From positions 1 through 29,753 of the forward strand of contig DIUW01000046.1 in NCBI GenBank assembly GCA_002423125.1: a DNA stretch of 29,753 nt, read 5' to 3'. The position numbers and the translations under genes were made by a program. The notes under the pieces were generated by a model. It was not told where the DNA came from, searched no databases, and saw only the letters and a list, made by a program, of their open reading frames with translations. This DNA is from Legionellaceae bacterium UBA6148. GTDB taxonomy: Bacteria > Pseudomonadota > Gammaproteobacteria > Legionellales > Legionellaceae. The first letter of the stretch is position 1. Each line of letters opens with the position of its first letter. Shown piece by piece: positions 6,997-14,431 of the stretch.

Positions 6997-7745
6997 TCAT
7001 GAAAAAATGCTTCGATCATATTCGCTATGCCTTGAAATACAAGGGGTTTCATTCTCTGCACTGATATCAACTAATTGTGATAAATCTAAAGGGGGAGGTC
7101 GTTGCAGTTTTTTAAAAAAAAACAATTCTGAATATTGGTTTTCCATTTGTGTGGGAGAGCAAAGTGATGGTGATTCCGTACCAATAAGATATAAATCAAC
7201 ACTGGTATTAACCGGCGGCAAAGGCGAGCTAGATTCAGTGTCACAGAAATTATATTCACAAGAACGACACTCATCAGAAAAATTCTTCATCTGAAAGTAA
7301 ACTTCCTCACAGAACAAGCAAAATTCTTTAAATAATACACCTTGAGCCTCCGTGTTATTATTTAGCACTTTAGCTGCATTCACAATGAATCGCAATTTCA
7401 AAAAATAAATCTGGCTATTAAAAAAAAGATCTTGGCGAGGAATCCATGGTTTTCGAAGAAGCCACTTTAGGTTTCTATCAAAACCTGATCGCAATTGATT
7501 GAAATTTTGGTCTAACGATTGCGCACGTTCTCTGAATTTAGCCCCAAATCCTCGTTTAATTGGTGATATCGGCTTCTTATTTGTTGACAACACGATAATA
7601 TTATCCCAAACAGTATTGATGAGGGAATTGTAATCTTAAATTTACGTATCATCAACAGAGTATATACTTTTTCCAAATGCTCCATTTGCTCTATTTTGAT
7701 ATGAACGGAACTGATCTGATCGTTAAAATTTATGAGACAATGCAT
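6997..7745 (-). pseudogene. hypothetical protein gene, apparently frameshifted
   Basis: I do not recognise the family. The main frame (stop at 6997) is open up to about 7650 and could start at GTG 7593, giving 198 residues. Coding-like sequence continues upstream of that GTG (DYNSLINTVWDNII) until a TAA. A second frame starts at ATG 7745 and gives MHCLINFNDQISSVHIKIEQ and then HLEKVYTLLMIRKFK just before this point. Joining the two frames near 7640-7650 would make one protein of about 248 residues. Either the gene is broken by a small indel or the sequence has an error. The product looks soluble, with a few cysteines around its middle (CLFCEE, CRSCEYNFC). Confidence 0.5.
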
Positions 7746-7774
7746 GTTGATTGTTGTTAACCAGGAATATAACC

Positions 7775-7978
7775 ATGCTAACAGGTACCGTTGTTCGTTT
7801 TAATAAAATTAAAGGCTATGGATTTATCAAGTCTGACCTTGAAGAAACGGAAGTATTTGTACACTTTTCAGAAATTCAATTAGCTGGATATAAAGAGCTA
7901 AAAGAAGGACAGAGAGTCAAGTACGTTGTTGTAGTTGGCCCCAAAGGTGATTTTGCGTCACAAGTCGAGATAATTTAA
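7775..7978 (+). CDS. cold-shock domain protein (CspA family)
   Basis: Protein of 67 residues forming one cold-shock domain that binds single-stranded RNA and DNA. RNP1 is KGYGFI (residues 13-18) and RNP2 is VFVHF (27-31). I chose the ATG at 7775 because the family begins with a short strand (TGTVVRFN) and AGGA lies 8 bp upstream; a TTG at 7751 would add eight atypical residues. Csp proteins melt RNA structure and adjust translation. Conserved family length supports an intact gene. Confidence 0.92.
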   Translation: MLTGTVVRFNKIKGYGFIKSDLEETEVFVHFSEIQLAGYKELKEGQRVKYVVVVGPKGDFASQVEII

Positions 7979-8021
7979 CGATATTAGAAACAGAGAAAAT
8001 ACGTCGAGAGCCTTATTCAAC

Positions 8022-8483
8022 ATGATTCATATCGCCTTATATCAACCAGAAATTCCTCCCAATACAGGGAATATTATTCGTTTGTGCGCTAATACTGGTG
8101 CGCAATTACATCTCATTCATCCGTTGGGATTTCATTTGGATGACAAAAACATGCGTCGTGCCGGTCTTGATTATTCGGAATACGCAACGATTAAGCATTA
8201 TGACTCATTCGAGCAGTTTCAAACAATACATGCTAATCGCCGTATTTTTGCATGTTCAACCAAAGGAAAAACCCTTTATTCGGATCTCAGTTACCGAGAT
8301 GACGATTTATTTTTATTCGGACAGGAGACCAAGGGTCTACCACCGTCGATATTATCAAGTTATCCTCTCATTACACTTCCTATGCAGGCACATAGCCGGA
8401 GCTTAAACTTGTCTAATGCAGCAGCAGTGATCGTTTATGAAGCCTGGAGACAGTTAGCGTTTACGCTCACAGGCCTCATATGA
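8022..8483 (+). CDS. trmL: tRNA (cytidine/uridine-34 2'-O)-methyltransferase TrmL
   Basis: SPOUT-class methyltransferase of 153 residues (E. coli TrmL is 157). It uses S-adenosylmethionine to methylate the ribose of the wobble nucleotide in certain leucine tRNAs. Visible motifs are the N-terminal IPPNTGNIIRLCANTGA, the FGQETKGLP segment of the knotted cofactor site and the C-terminal MQAHSRSLNLSNAAAVIVYE. It is a small single-domain enzyme acting as a dimer, without the extra domains of TrmH. It stands alone after the cold-shock gene and is intact. Confidence 0.95.
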   Translation: MIHIALYQPEIPPNTGNIIRLCANTGAQLHLIHPLGFHLDDKNMRRAGLDYSEYATIKHYDSFEQFQTIHANRRIFACSTKGKTLYSDLSYRDDDLFLFGQETKGLPPSILSSYPLITLPMQAHSRSLNLSNAAAVIVYEAWRQLAFTLTGLI

Positions 8484-8556
8484 GAGTAGCTTTCTTCTCG
8501 CATCGCAGGCTCTACTAGTGAATTAAAATCTTCCTGGTTTTTGGAGATGGATTTTA

Positions 8557-8880
8557 TCACGCTTCTTTTGAAGTCACGATGGGGCCAAATCCAGTCTCCG
8601 AGTCGACCTGTCTTTCTAATGGTTTTGAGAAAGGAGTAATGGTCAGTTCAGCAGTAGCCCCAATTGTAGTTTCTTTAATATGTCCTGCTGTAGCTTGTAA
8701 AGCTCCATCTCCTAAAACGGCATGAATATGGGTGTAGTATTCTCCTTGACTCATCGCAATATTTCCGTTTAATGAAATAAGTTCATAAGTGCCTTCTAAA
8801 GGTATTACATGAGGCTTGGCATTCGGTCCGTAATAAGCAAAAACTGGATTGATGAACTGACCTAAGCCTTGTATCCAGAT
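8557..8880 (-). pseudogene. 5'-truncated PCC/DUF296-domain protein
   Basis: The minus-strand frame ends at TGA (8557) and is open up to about 8883. It contains GQFINPVFAYYGPNAKPH, LEGTYELISLNGNIA, YYTHIHAVLGDG and AGHIKETTIGATAELTI. These fit the PCC domain (DUF296), including the paired histidines of HIHAVLGD. Intact proteins have about 30-40 more residues before the GxG segment. Here the sequence changes abruptly at about 8870-8880 into a LysR gene on the other strand. The only internal start would be ATG at 8754, which would omit half the domain. The gene is dead or nearly so. Confidence 0.7.
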
Positions 8881-9432
8881 ATATCACTTGAGATGGTTCA
8901 TACTGAGGAATATTTAGATTTTATTAAAGAAAAAATTGATTTAGCCATTCGCATCACCCATACTCCAAATGTAGATAAAGTTGCCAAATATTTGGCTTTT
9001 GACCGAATGGTTTTATGTGCCTCAGATACTTACCTTCAGCAAAAGGGCACTCCAGTAACCCCTCAGCAGCTTCAGCAGCACAGTTGCTTAGCTTATACTG
9101 CGAACAATATGCCTCAGTGGGATTTTTTAATAAAAAATAAAAAAATAAGCATCTCGGTAAAAAAACGTCTTGCTTCAAACAGTCCGCAGGTGATTTTAGA
9201 AGCAGCTTTGCAGCATTTGGGTATTGCAAAACTTCCCTTATTTATTGCTCAAGAATGCATAAATAAAGGAGAACTTTGTCTTGTGCTATCAGCATTTTGT
9301 TTACCCGATATTCCTATTTATGCAATTTTTCAAACCAGTAGACTAATTTCCCCGAAAATTCATGCCTGGCTAGAGTTTTCAAAAAAATCACGATGTAAAT
9401 CAATAGTACCACTGACTGAGAATTGCTGCTAA
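8869..9432 (+). pseudogene. 5'-truncated LysR-type transcriptional regulator
   Basis: The frame reads YPDISLEMVHTEEYLDFI, IDLAIRI, MVLCASDTYLQQKGTP and HSCLAYT up to TAA at 9432. This is the effector-binding domain of a LysR regulator from about residue 115 to the C-terminus. The whole DNA-binding helix-turn-helix and linker are missing. A TAA lies immediately upstream, and the only starts would be TTG at 8869 or an internal ATG without a good ribosome-binding site. The truncation point coincides with that of the PCC gene on the opposite strand. It probably encodes no functional regulator. Confidence 0.8.
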
Positions 9433-9455
9433 AGAACGACGATGAAACCAAATTC

Positions 9456-9782
9456 CTAATGTCGTAGAGATTCAAGACCTTGAGATAATACTATATTCAG
9501 TAACTTTAGCGATGCACCATGAGGATGCCTTTTGCCAAGCTCCCATTGTTTTACTGTTGATATGCTTACATTTAAAAGTTTTGCAAATAAGGATTGGCTA
9601 ACTTTATTTTTAATTCTAACCTGTTTGATAGCATCCGCACTTAAATTTGCCACGGGTGGTAAGCATAGCTCATCATATTGCCTCATTGTTTTCCCATCAA
9701 TGACGCCAGCATCATATAGTCCACTGGCAGTCTGATGAATGGCATCAATGGGTGATAGTTCTTTGAAATCATTTTTTATCAT
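9456..9782 (-). CDS. NadS-type XRE antitoxin
   Basis: Protein of 108 residues with a C-terminal Cro/C1-type helix-turn-helix (VSQSLFAKLLNVSISTVKQW, about residues 62-81) followed by the ELGKRHPHGASLKLL segment typical of NadS-like antitoxins. It neutralises the toxin encoded just upstream and should repress the operon. ATG at 9782 overlaps the toxin's stop region by 14 bp, so the two are translationally coupled. The toxin-first order is like higBA. Confidence 0.9.
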   Translation of the reverse strand: MIKNDFKELSPIDAIHQTASGLYDAGVIDGKTMRQYDELCLPPVANLSADAIKQVRIKNKVSQSLFAKLLNVSISTVKQWELGKRHPHGASLKLLNIVLSQGLESLRH

Positions 9783-10149
9783 GATTATCTACCTCAATTA
9801 ATTCGTTCTTAGATAATGCTAACTCAATCCGATCAATATTCATGCTCATAAGGTCTTTAGACATTTGTTTAAATGCTTTTAATGTTTTGGCATCAATATT
9901 TTCTAAGTCATTTTTTGCAAAACCATACACAAAAAAAGCTTTATCATTAATTTTAAGGGCAATAATTGTTCTATAGCCTTTACTTTTACCTTGTCCCTGC
10001 CGCGCAATTCTCTTTTTGTGCAGAAAATTTCCAAGATCACTGTCAGTACTGCCATGACAAAGCTCCTGAATAGCGCTTATTAGATTGCAATTCTCTATTT
10101 TATGAGCTTCAGCCCACTTATTAAAATACTTGGTTTTAAAAACTCTCAA
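9769..10149 (-). CDS. RelE-family toxin (COG4737 type)
   Basis: Toxin of 126 residues. The start is TTG at 10149 giving MRVFKTKYFNKWAEAH, exactly where relatives begin. The signature GNFLHKKRIARQGQGKSKGY followed by RTIIAL and FFVYGFAKNDLENID identifies the RelE/HigB-like family that partners NadS antitoxins. These are generally ribosome-dependent mRNA interferases; activity here is inferred. It is full length with no disruption, unlike the relE remnant at 6613. No strong Shine-Dalgarno is visible upstream of the TTG. Confidence 0.9.
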   Translation of the reverse strand: MRVFKTKYFNKWAEAHKIENCNLISAIQELCHGSTDSDLGNFLHKKRIARQGQGKSKGYRTIIALKINDKAFFVYGFAKNDLENIDAKTLKAFKQMSKDLMSMNIDRIELALSKNELIEVDNHDKK

Positions 10150-10164
10150 AACAGTATCTTATTT

Positions 10165-10193
10165 ATAAATGTATTACACAGTGTACCATTTAT
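10165..10193. promoter_or_regulatory. likely operator of the toxin-antitoxin operon
   Basis: Nested symmetry: ATAAATG (10165-10171) pairs with CATTTAT (10187-10193), and inside it TACAC-A-GTGTA (10175-10185). The site lies 16 bp upstream of the toxin start, in the promoter region, where an XRE antitoxin would autorepress. Confidence 0.5.
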
Positions 10194-10289
10194 CAAAAAA
10201 ACCAGTCTACTATTTAATTTATTAAAGGTTAGAATTTAAAGTTAGGCGGCTTGTGTAAGCAGGTCGCTTTCTACCTTTTTCAAAGATAA

Positions 10290-13200
10290 TCAAACACTAC
10301 ATGACTGAGAGGGTTTTTCTTCGCAGTGCTGCTGTTGTTCGAGTGTTGAAGGAAGCGCTTGAATGTATGTTTTGGCTCCTCGCTCGATTAACGCGGTAAT
10401 GTCGTCAGAAAGATTCGATGTTGTTGCATTATTGGTATGGTTGGAAGAAGCCGTATCTGGGATGTAAGCGTTGTATAGAATACGAACTTTCTCACAAAAT
10501 AGTGCCTTTATTTCTGGGCTAGATAATGCCGATCGATACTGGCGCCGCTCAGTGGTATCAAAGCAATCTAGTATCTCTTGTTCTACTTTGGAGAGATCAA
10601 GGGCGCCACCACGTAAATGAAATCTCCATGCAGGACCTGCTTCGCGTAAAACAACACGTTCTACGTGATTCCCGAAGCAATTTATAGGCGCCTTTTCGTT
10701 AGAAAAAGTTCGCAGGAGAGAGGGTTTACGGTGTCGGAGATTTAAGGAATCTGCGTCGAAAGTAAATCCATAATGCGTTAAATAAGACATGAGTTCAATG
10801 CGATACAGGATTAATCCTAAATGAGACATATCAGTATCATGGGAGATTGATTCTAATAGGATGTTTGGTAAAGCAGGAACAAGCTCTTTAATAGAAAATA
10901 TCTGCGTTTCTTTTCGATAAATCGAGCTCAGAAGAAGAAATTCCCTATTTTTCATCTTTGTGAGATGGCGTCGTTGTTCGGATTCCAGAAAAAAGAAGGA
11001 ATGCTGTTGAAGACGAAAGATAGGTTGTTGCGCCGTTGTCCATAAAGTGCGCCTCGTTGAGGTTTCGAGCTGGAATAAAGCGTCTTGCTCGATGCTCTTC
11101 TTTTCAGTTTGGCTCGCGAACATGAGGTGTCCTCTTTCGCGGGCTTCATGAGTGGTTACATTGGGACGTACACGGCTTTCTGTTTGCGCTAAGGTTGATA
11201 TTTCGTTAAAAAGCCTCGTCCACGCGGTATATGCTTTTCTTTCGTCGGTAACGAGCGGTTTTCTATAAACTTCTTGTTCGCGATGAATGGTAATTCTCCC
11301 TTCTTCTTCCTCCTTGAGTAAGGCGTTGATGCTGGCTTGTGCGTCTTCCTTTTGTTGTAAAGCGGCCCGATATTGTTCCTGCAAGGATTGATGTTGTGCG
11401 GTCAAAGGTGCTCTTTCGAGAGCTTCTCTTTCTATAATTTTTTGACGGTGGAACTTCTGGTGCTCGTTGGACCACTCCTTCATATTGGTCATCGACATCT
11501 GGCTAATCCCCAGTCTTGCCTCTGTTTCTTCCTGTAGAGTACGCGTGATAATGGATGAGATATTTTGCCGAAATGATTCGATGCCCTCGGCAAGTCTCGT
11601 GAAGTGTGTATTCGTAGATTCTAGTGAATAGATGGTCATGACCCGCGCAAACATCCAATAGACATAAGGGATTAAGTCTGCAGAAAGTTCTTGGAGCTCT
11701 TTGGATGAGAGATAATTTTCTTTGTTGGGCTTGATTTTTTTGTATATTTCAGGGAAGCATTGTTGAAACGGTGTATTAAATAGAGAGTTTTTTCTTATTT
11801 TTTCTTGAGACAGTTGTCCACGTAAAAACTCTTTAAACCAAAAAAGGGCTTGGGTTAATGGGGTGTCTCCTGCTTTTTCATGTAAATGTCGATAACATGA
11901 ATCTATCCACGTTATTAATGATTCGAAAGGGACGAGTCTAAAATCGAAAGGAGAGGAGACAGTTTCTTCTTTAAAAGGACCAATTGCTTTGGTAAATAAT
12001 AAGAACTCGTGCTCAGTGTGTGCTGTGCTCGTTTGAGTGGATCGGCATATATTGATCAATAAGGGACGAGAGAGACTGTTGGTCAAGACGGTGTGTAATT
12101 GACTGCCGTTGATACTAGGTAGAAATTCTGCCCATACTTGAGGCTCCCAGCCTCTTTCATTGGAAAAAACATAGGGTATAACTTCTGGGGATCTCAATGC
12201 AAAGGCATATTTAGTGTTATTAATCTGTTCCTCATACCACAGTATTCCCGTTTTTTTTCTAAACTTTTCCGTGACACCAACGACGGTTCCTTTGTCAAAA
12301 GTTTCTTTTATCTCATATTCATAGGCTGATTCATGGAACTGACCATGAAATTGATTTCCTTCCAGAATTTGATCGATTGTGCGTGTTTTTTTTAAAAAAA
12401 AGAAGGGGGTATCTAGGGTGTTGAAGGTTTCAAAATAGGGCGATTGCTCTAAGGTAAGAGAGCGTGGAGCTGATGGCGGTAAAATAAAGTATAGGTTCAT
12501 TTTTCCGGAGGAAAGGCGGTAGATCGACTCTCTAGTGCTGTATCGAAAAGTACCCTCAGATATTACGAAATCATTATTATCGAGCGTTTTTTTAGATCCT
12601 AGTCGAGCCCAAAGTTGTGTTCCTGGTATATTGGGATCCGAGAGCACTACATCACTCCAGATGAGCCAATCTTGGTTATGAAAAAAAATAGCAGCCGTTT
12701 TTTTCACATTATTATGCTGTTCGTTGATTTCTAACTTAGAGCCGCCCGATTCTTCGATATGTTTTATAATGTGTCGGTGGTTAGGATCGACAGCCAGTTT
12801 TACCTCTATTACCGTTGGGAATTGCGAGCTCGTTCGCAGGATAAAAAAGTTCAGTCCATCTACAGATTCGAACAATTCGATGCGCTCATGAATTGGGGGG
12901 ATAGGCATGGGAAAATTATTTCTTGCCAGATCGACAATGGTATCGGGAGCATAGTTTTTTGTATTAAACTCAAAATGCGTGGCCATTAAAATTTTGGGAG
13001 CTGCATATTCGGTTTGTTGAGGCATGAATTGAAATAATCCTCGAAGCTCTACTATCATATGTGAGGGTAACTGCTCGCCTCCTACGCCGAGGGATCCAGA
13101 GGCATGAGCAACTCCGTTGGAAGAATTAAATAAAAAGGCTTCTTTATAGTAGAAAATAGAAGTGCTATGGTTAACCTTGAGCCAGGTGCCTTTTTTAAGC

Positions 13201-13304
13201 AAGATTATTTTTTGAAATGTTGAGAACAACGATTCTGAGGACGTCCACCACTGAATATCTCTTGGATTAATCTGTTTTTGCTGTGGTTTTTTAGGTTGTG
13301 GCAT
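10290..13304 (-). CDS. large hypothetical protein, possible secreted effector
   Basis: Protein of 1,004 residues that I do not recognise. No signal peptide, transmembrane segment or conserved enzymatic motif stands out. The N-terminal part opens with a basic, glutamine-rich tail (MPQPKKPQQKQ) and then mixed alpha/beta sequence. Around residues 600-680 it becomes strongly charged and helical, rich in Glu, Gln, Arg and Lys, consistent with a coiled coil. The C-terminus is polar and acidic near the end (CEEKPSQSCSV). I chose ATG 13304 because a strong promoter at 13329-13358 lies upstream and would overlap the alternative TTG at 13358. Large soluble proteins of this kind in Legionellales are often Dot/Icm substrates, but nothing here proves that. 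Confidence 0.8.
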   Translation of the reverse strand: MPQPKKPQQKQINPRDIQWWTSSESLFSTFQKIILLKKGTWLKVNHSTSIFYYKEAFLFNSSNGVAHASGSLGVGGEQLPSHMIVELRGLFQFMPQQTEYAAPKILMATHFEFNTKNYAPDTIVDLARNNFPMPIPPIHERIELFESVDGLNFFILRTSSQFPTVIEVKLAVDPNHRHIIKHIEESGGSKLEINEQHNNVKKTAAIFFHNQDWLIWSDVVLSDPNIPGTQLWARLGSKKTLDNNDFVISEGTFRYSTRESIYRLSSGKMNLYFILPPSAPRSLTLEQSPYFETFNTLDTPFFFLKKTRTIDQILEGNQFHGQFHESAYEYEIKETFDKGTVVGVTEKFRKKTGILWYEEQINNTKYAFALRSPEVIPYVFSNERGWEPQVWAEFLPSINGSQLHTVLTNSLSRPLLINICRSTQTSTAHTEHEFLLFTKAIGPFKEETVSSPFDFRLVPFESLITWIDSCYRHLHEKAGDTPLTQALFWFKEFLRGQLSQEKIRKNSLFNTPFQQCFPEIYKKIKPNKENYLSSKELQELSADLIPYVYWMFARVMTIYSLESTNTHFTRLAEGIESFRQNISSIITRTLQEETEARLGISQMSMTNMKEWSNEHQKFHRQKIIEREALERAPLTAQHQSLQEQYRAALQQKEDAQASINALLKEEEEGRITIHREQEVYRKPLVTDERKAYTAWTRLFNEISTLAQTESRVRPNVTTHEARERGHLMFASQTEKKSIEQDALFQLETSTRRTLWTTAQQPIFRLQQHSFFFLESEQRRHLTKMKNREFLLLSSIYRKETQIFSIKELVPALPNILLESISHDTDMSHLGLILYRIELMSYLTHYGFTFDADSLNLRHRKPSLLRTFSNEKAPINCFGNHVERVVLREAGPAWRFHLRGGALDLSKVEQEILDCFDTTERRQYRSALSSPEIKALFCEKVRILYNAYIPDTASSNHTNNATTSNLSDDITALIERGAKTYIQALPSTLEQQQHCEEKPSQSCSV

Positions 13305-13328
13305 GATGGCTCGCTCAAAAAAATTGAA

Positions 13329-13358
13329 ATTATAACACTTCGGCCATAGAAAAAACAA
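13329..13358 (-). promoter_or_regulatory. sigma-70-type promoter of the large hypothetical gene
   Basis: On the minus strand TTGTTT (13353-13358) and a perfect TATAAT (13329-13334) are separated by 18 bp. The start codon lies about 25 bp downstream of the -10 box, so the leader would be very short. This decides for the ATG at 13304. Confidence 0.65.
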
Positions 13359-13473
13359 TAAAGTTGAGCGCTTTTTATTTTTTTTGTTCTTATTTTTGCT
13401 CTTTTAGTCTCGGAGACATTTAGAAATCAATTCCCTCTATAAACACCCCTTTCCCGACAAGCTTACAGTCTGA

Positions 13474-14208
13474 TCAGCATTTTTTTGAACAAGACTGATT
13501 TCTAAAACTTTTTTGCATATTAAATGAATCTGGATCCTCAAGAGAGCTAGCCAGCGCATTTCTAAGCTCTACATTTGTTGGTTCTGTTAGAAACGCTGCA
13601 TTGGTTATATAAGGATGTTGTGACTGTAGTTCAAACAAAGTTTTAGTTAATTGAATAATGTCTCTATAATATAGGCTTTTTTCTAAATTTTTAAACCAGG
13701 GAATATAACTATCTTTTGCTGCTGCATTCCAAGCATTTAAACTCGTAAAACTTTCATTAGTTAGCTCATCTCTTTGCAGTTTTAAAGACATTCCTATATC
13801 AATACATATGGTTTTTTCTGTTCCATCTGGCAAAGTAACCGTTTTGAAATTGGAATGAACACAGGCGTCCAAAACAACACGACCGGTACGATTAAAAATA
13901 TCCACAACAGCTTTAGCTACCTCATTCATATTGGAATCTCTACCTCTAATAAAAGGCGCAGTCCAAGCTAAAACCTTTTTCGTAGCGCCGCTTGCATCTA
14001 CTTCGCTCGTTTCAATAAGTTCTGCTTTGGGCGTTAAATCACTATTAATTTCATTCCATAATCTTACCGATCGCTCAGGGATGTCCAATAATAAGTCGGA
14101 GTCACACAACTCTTTTTTTTGGATTTTTAGTACCCGATCGGCTTCATGATCAACATATGCGTCATTAAAATTTCCCGCTCCTAATTTTTTCCATAATGAT
14201 CTCTCCAT
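13474..14208 (-). CDS. small protein-kinase-like protein, effector candidate
   Basis: Protein of 244 residues. A glycine-loop-like LGAGNFNDAY (9-18) is followed by VLKIQK with Lys28 at the place of the ATP-binding lysine. PERSVRLWNEIN contains a candidate helix-C glutamate (Glu53). WTAPFIRGRDS resembles a hinge. VVLDACVHSNF (Asp114, Asn120) and CIDIGMSL (Asp137) resemble the catalytic and DFG loops. The spacing is shorter and more divergent than in Hanks kinases. From memory, proteins with this layout (IFNRTGR, VDIGM) occur in Legionella and Coxiella without an assigned function; I could not check this. The gene is alone on the minus strand with no clear Shine-Dalgarno. The C-terminus is basic and cysteine-containing. 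Confidence 0.7.
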   Translation of the reverse strand: MERSLWKKLGAGNFNDAYVDHEADRVLKIQKKELCDSDLLLDIPERSVRLWNEINSDLTPKAELIETSEVDASGATKKVLAWTAPFIRGRDSNMNEVAKAVVDIFNRTGRVVLDACVHSNFKTVTLPDGTEKTICIDIGMSLKLQRDELTNESFTSLNAWNAAAKDSYIPWFKNLEKSLYYRDIIQLTKTLFELQSQHPYITNAAFLTEPTNVELRNALASSLEDPDSFNMQKSFRNQSCSKKC

Positions 14209-14431
14209 ATAAAAGCTACATTCGACTTAAAATTTATCATATGGTGTAAGTATAGGCCAGTTTTAAGGGTCGAGTTCGGCCTCGAGGATGTTCCGCGCAA
14301 TCACAACAATCCACAATCAAAAGGGCAAAGAAAGGCATTGCATCTGTGTATCACCCGAACAATTGTGGCTACGCGCAGCATAACTGGCAAATTTAGGGAG
14401 AATAACTTTAGTTGGAGTTTTCTCAAATGTA

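Noticed and set aside
6971..7294. Plus-strand open frame of 107 codons
   Set aside because: It lies antisense to the hypothetical gene at 6997-7745, whose frame looks more protein-like; this one is probably a shadow.
13305..13358. TTG at 13358 as the start of the large protein
   Set aside because: It overlaps the -35 box of a near-consensus promoter, and the ATG at 13304 is correctly placed downstream.
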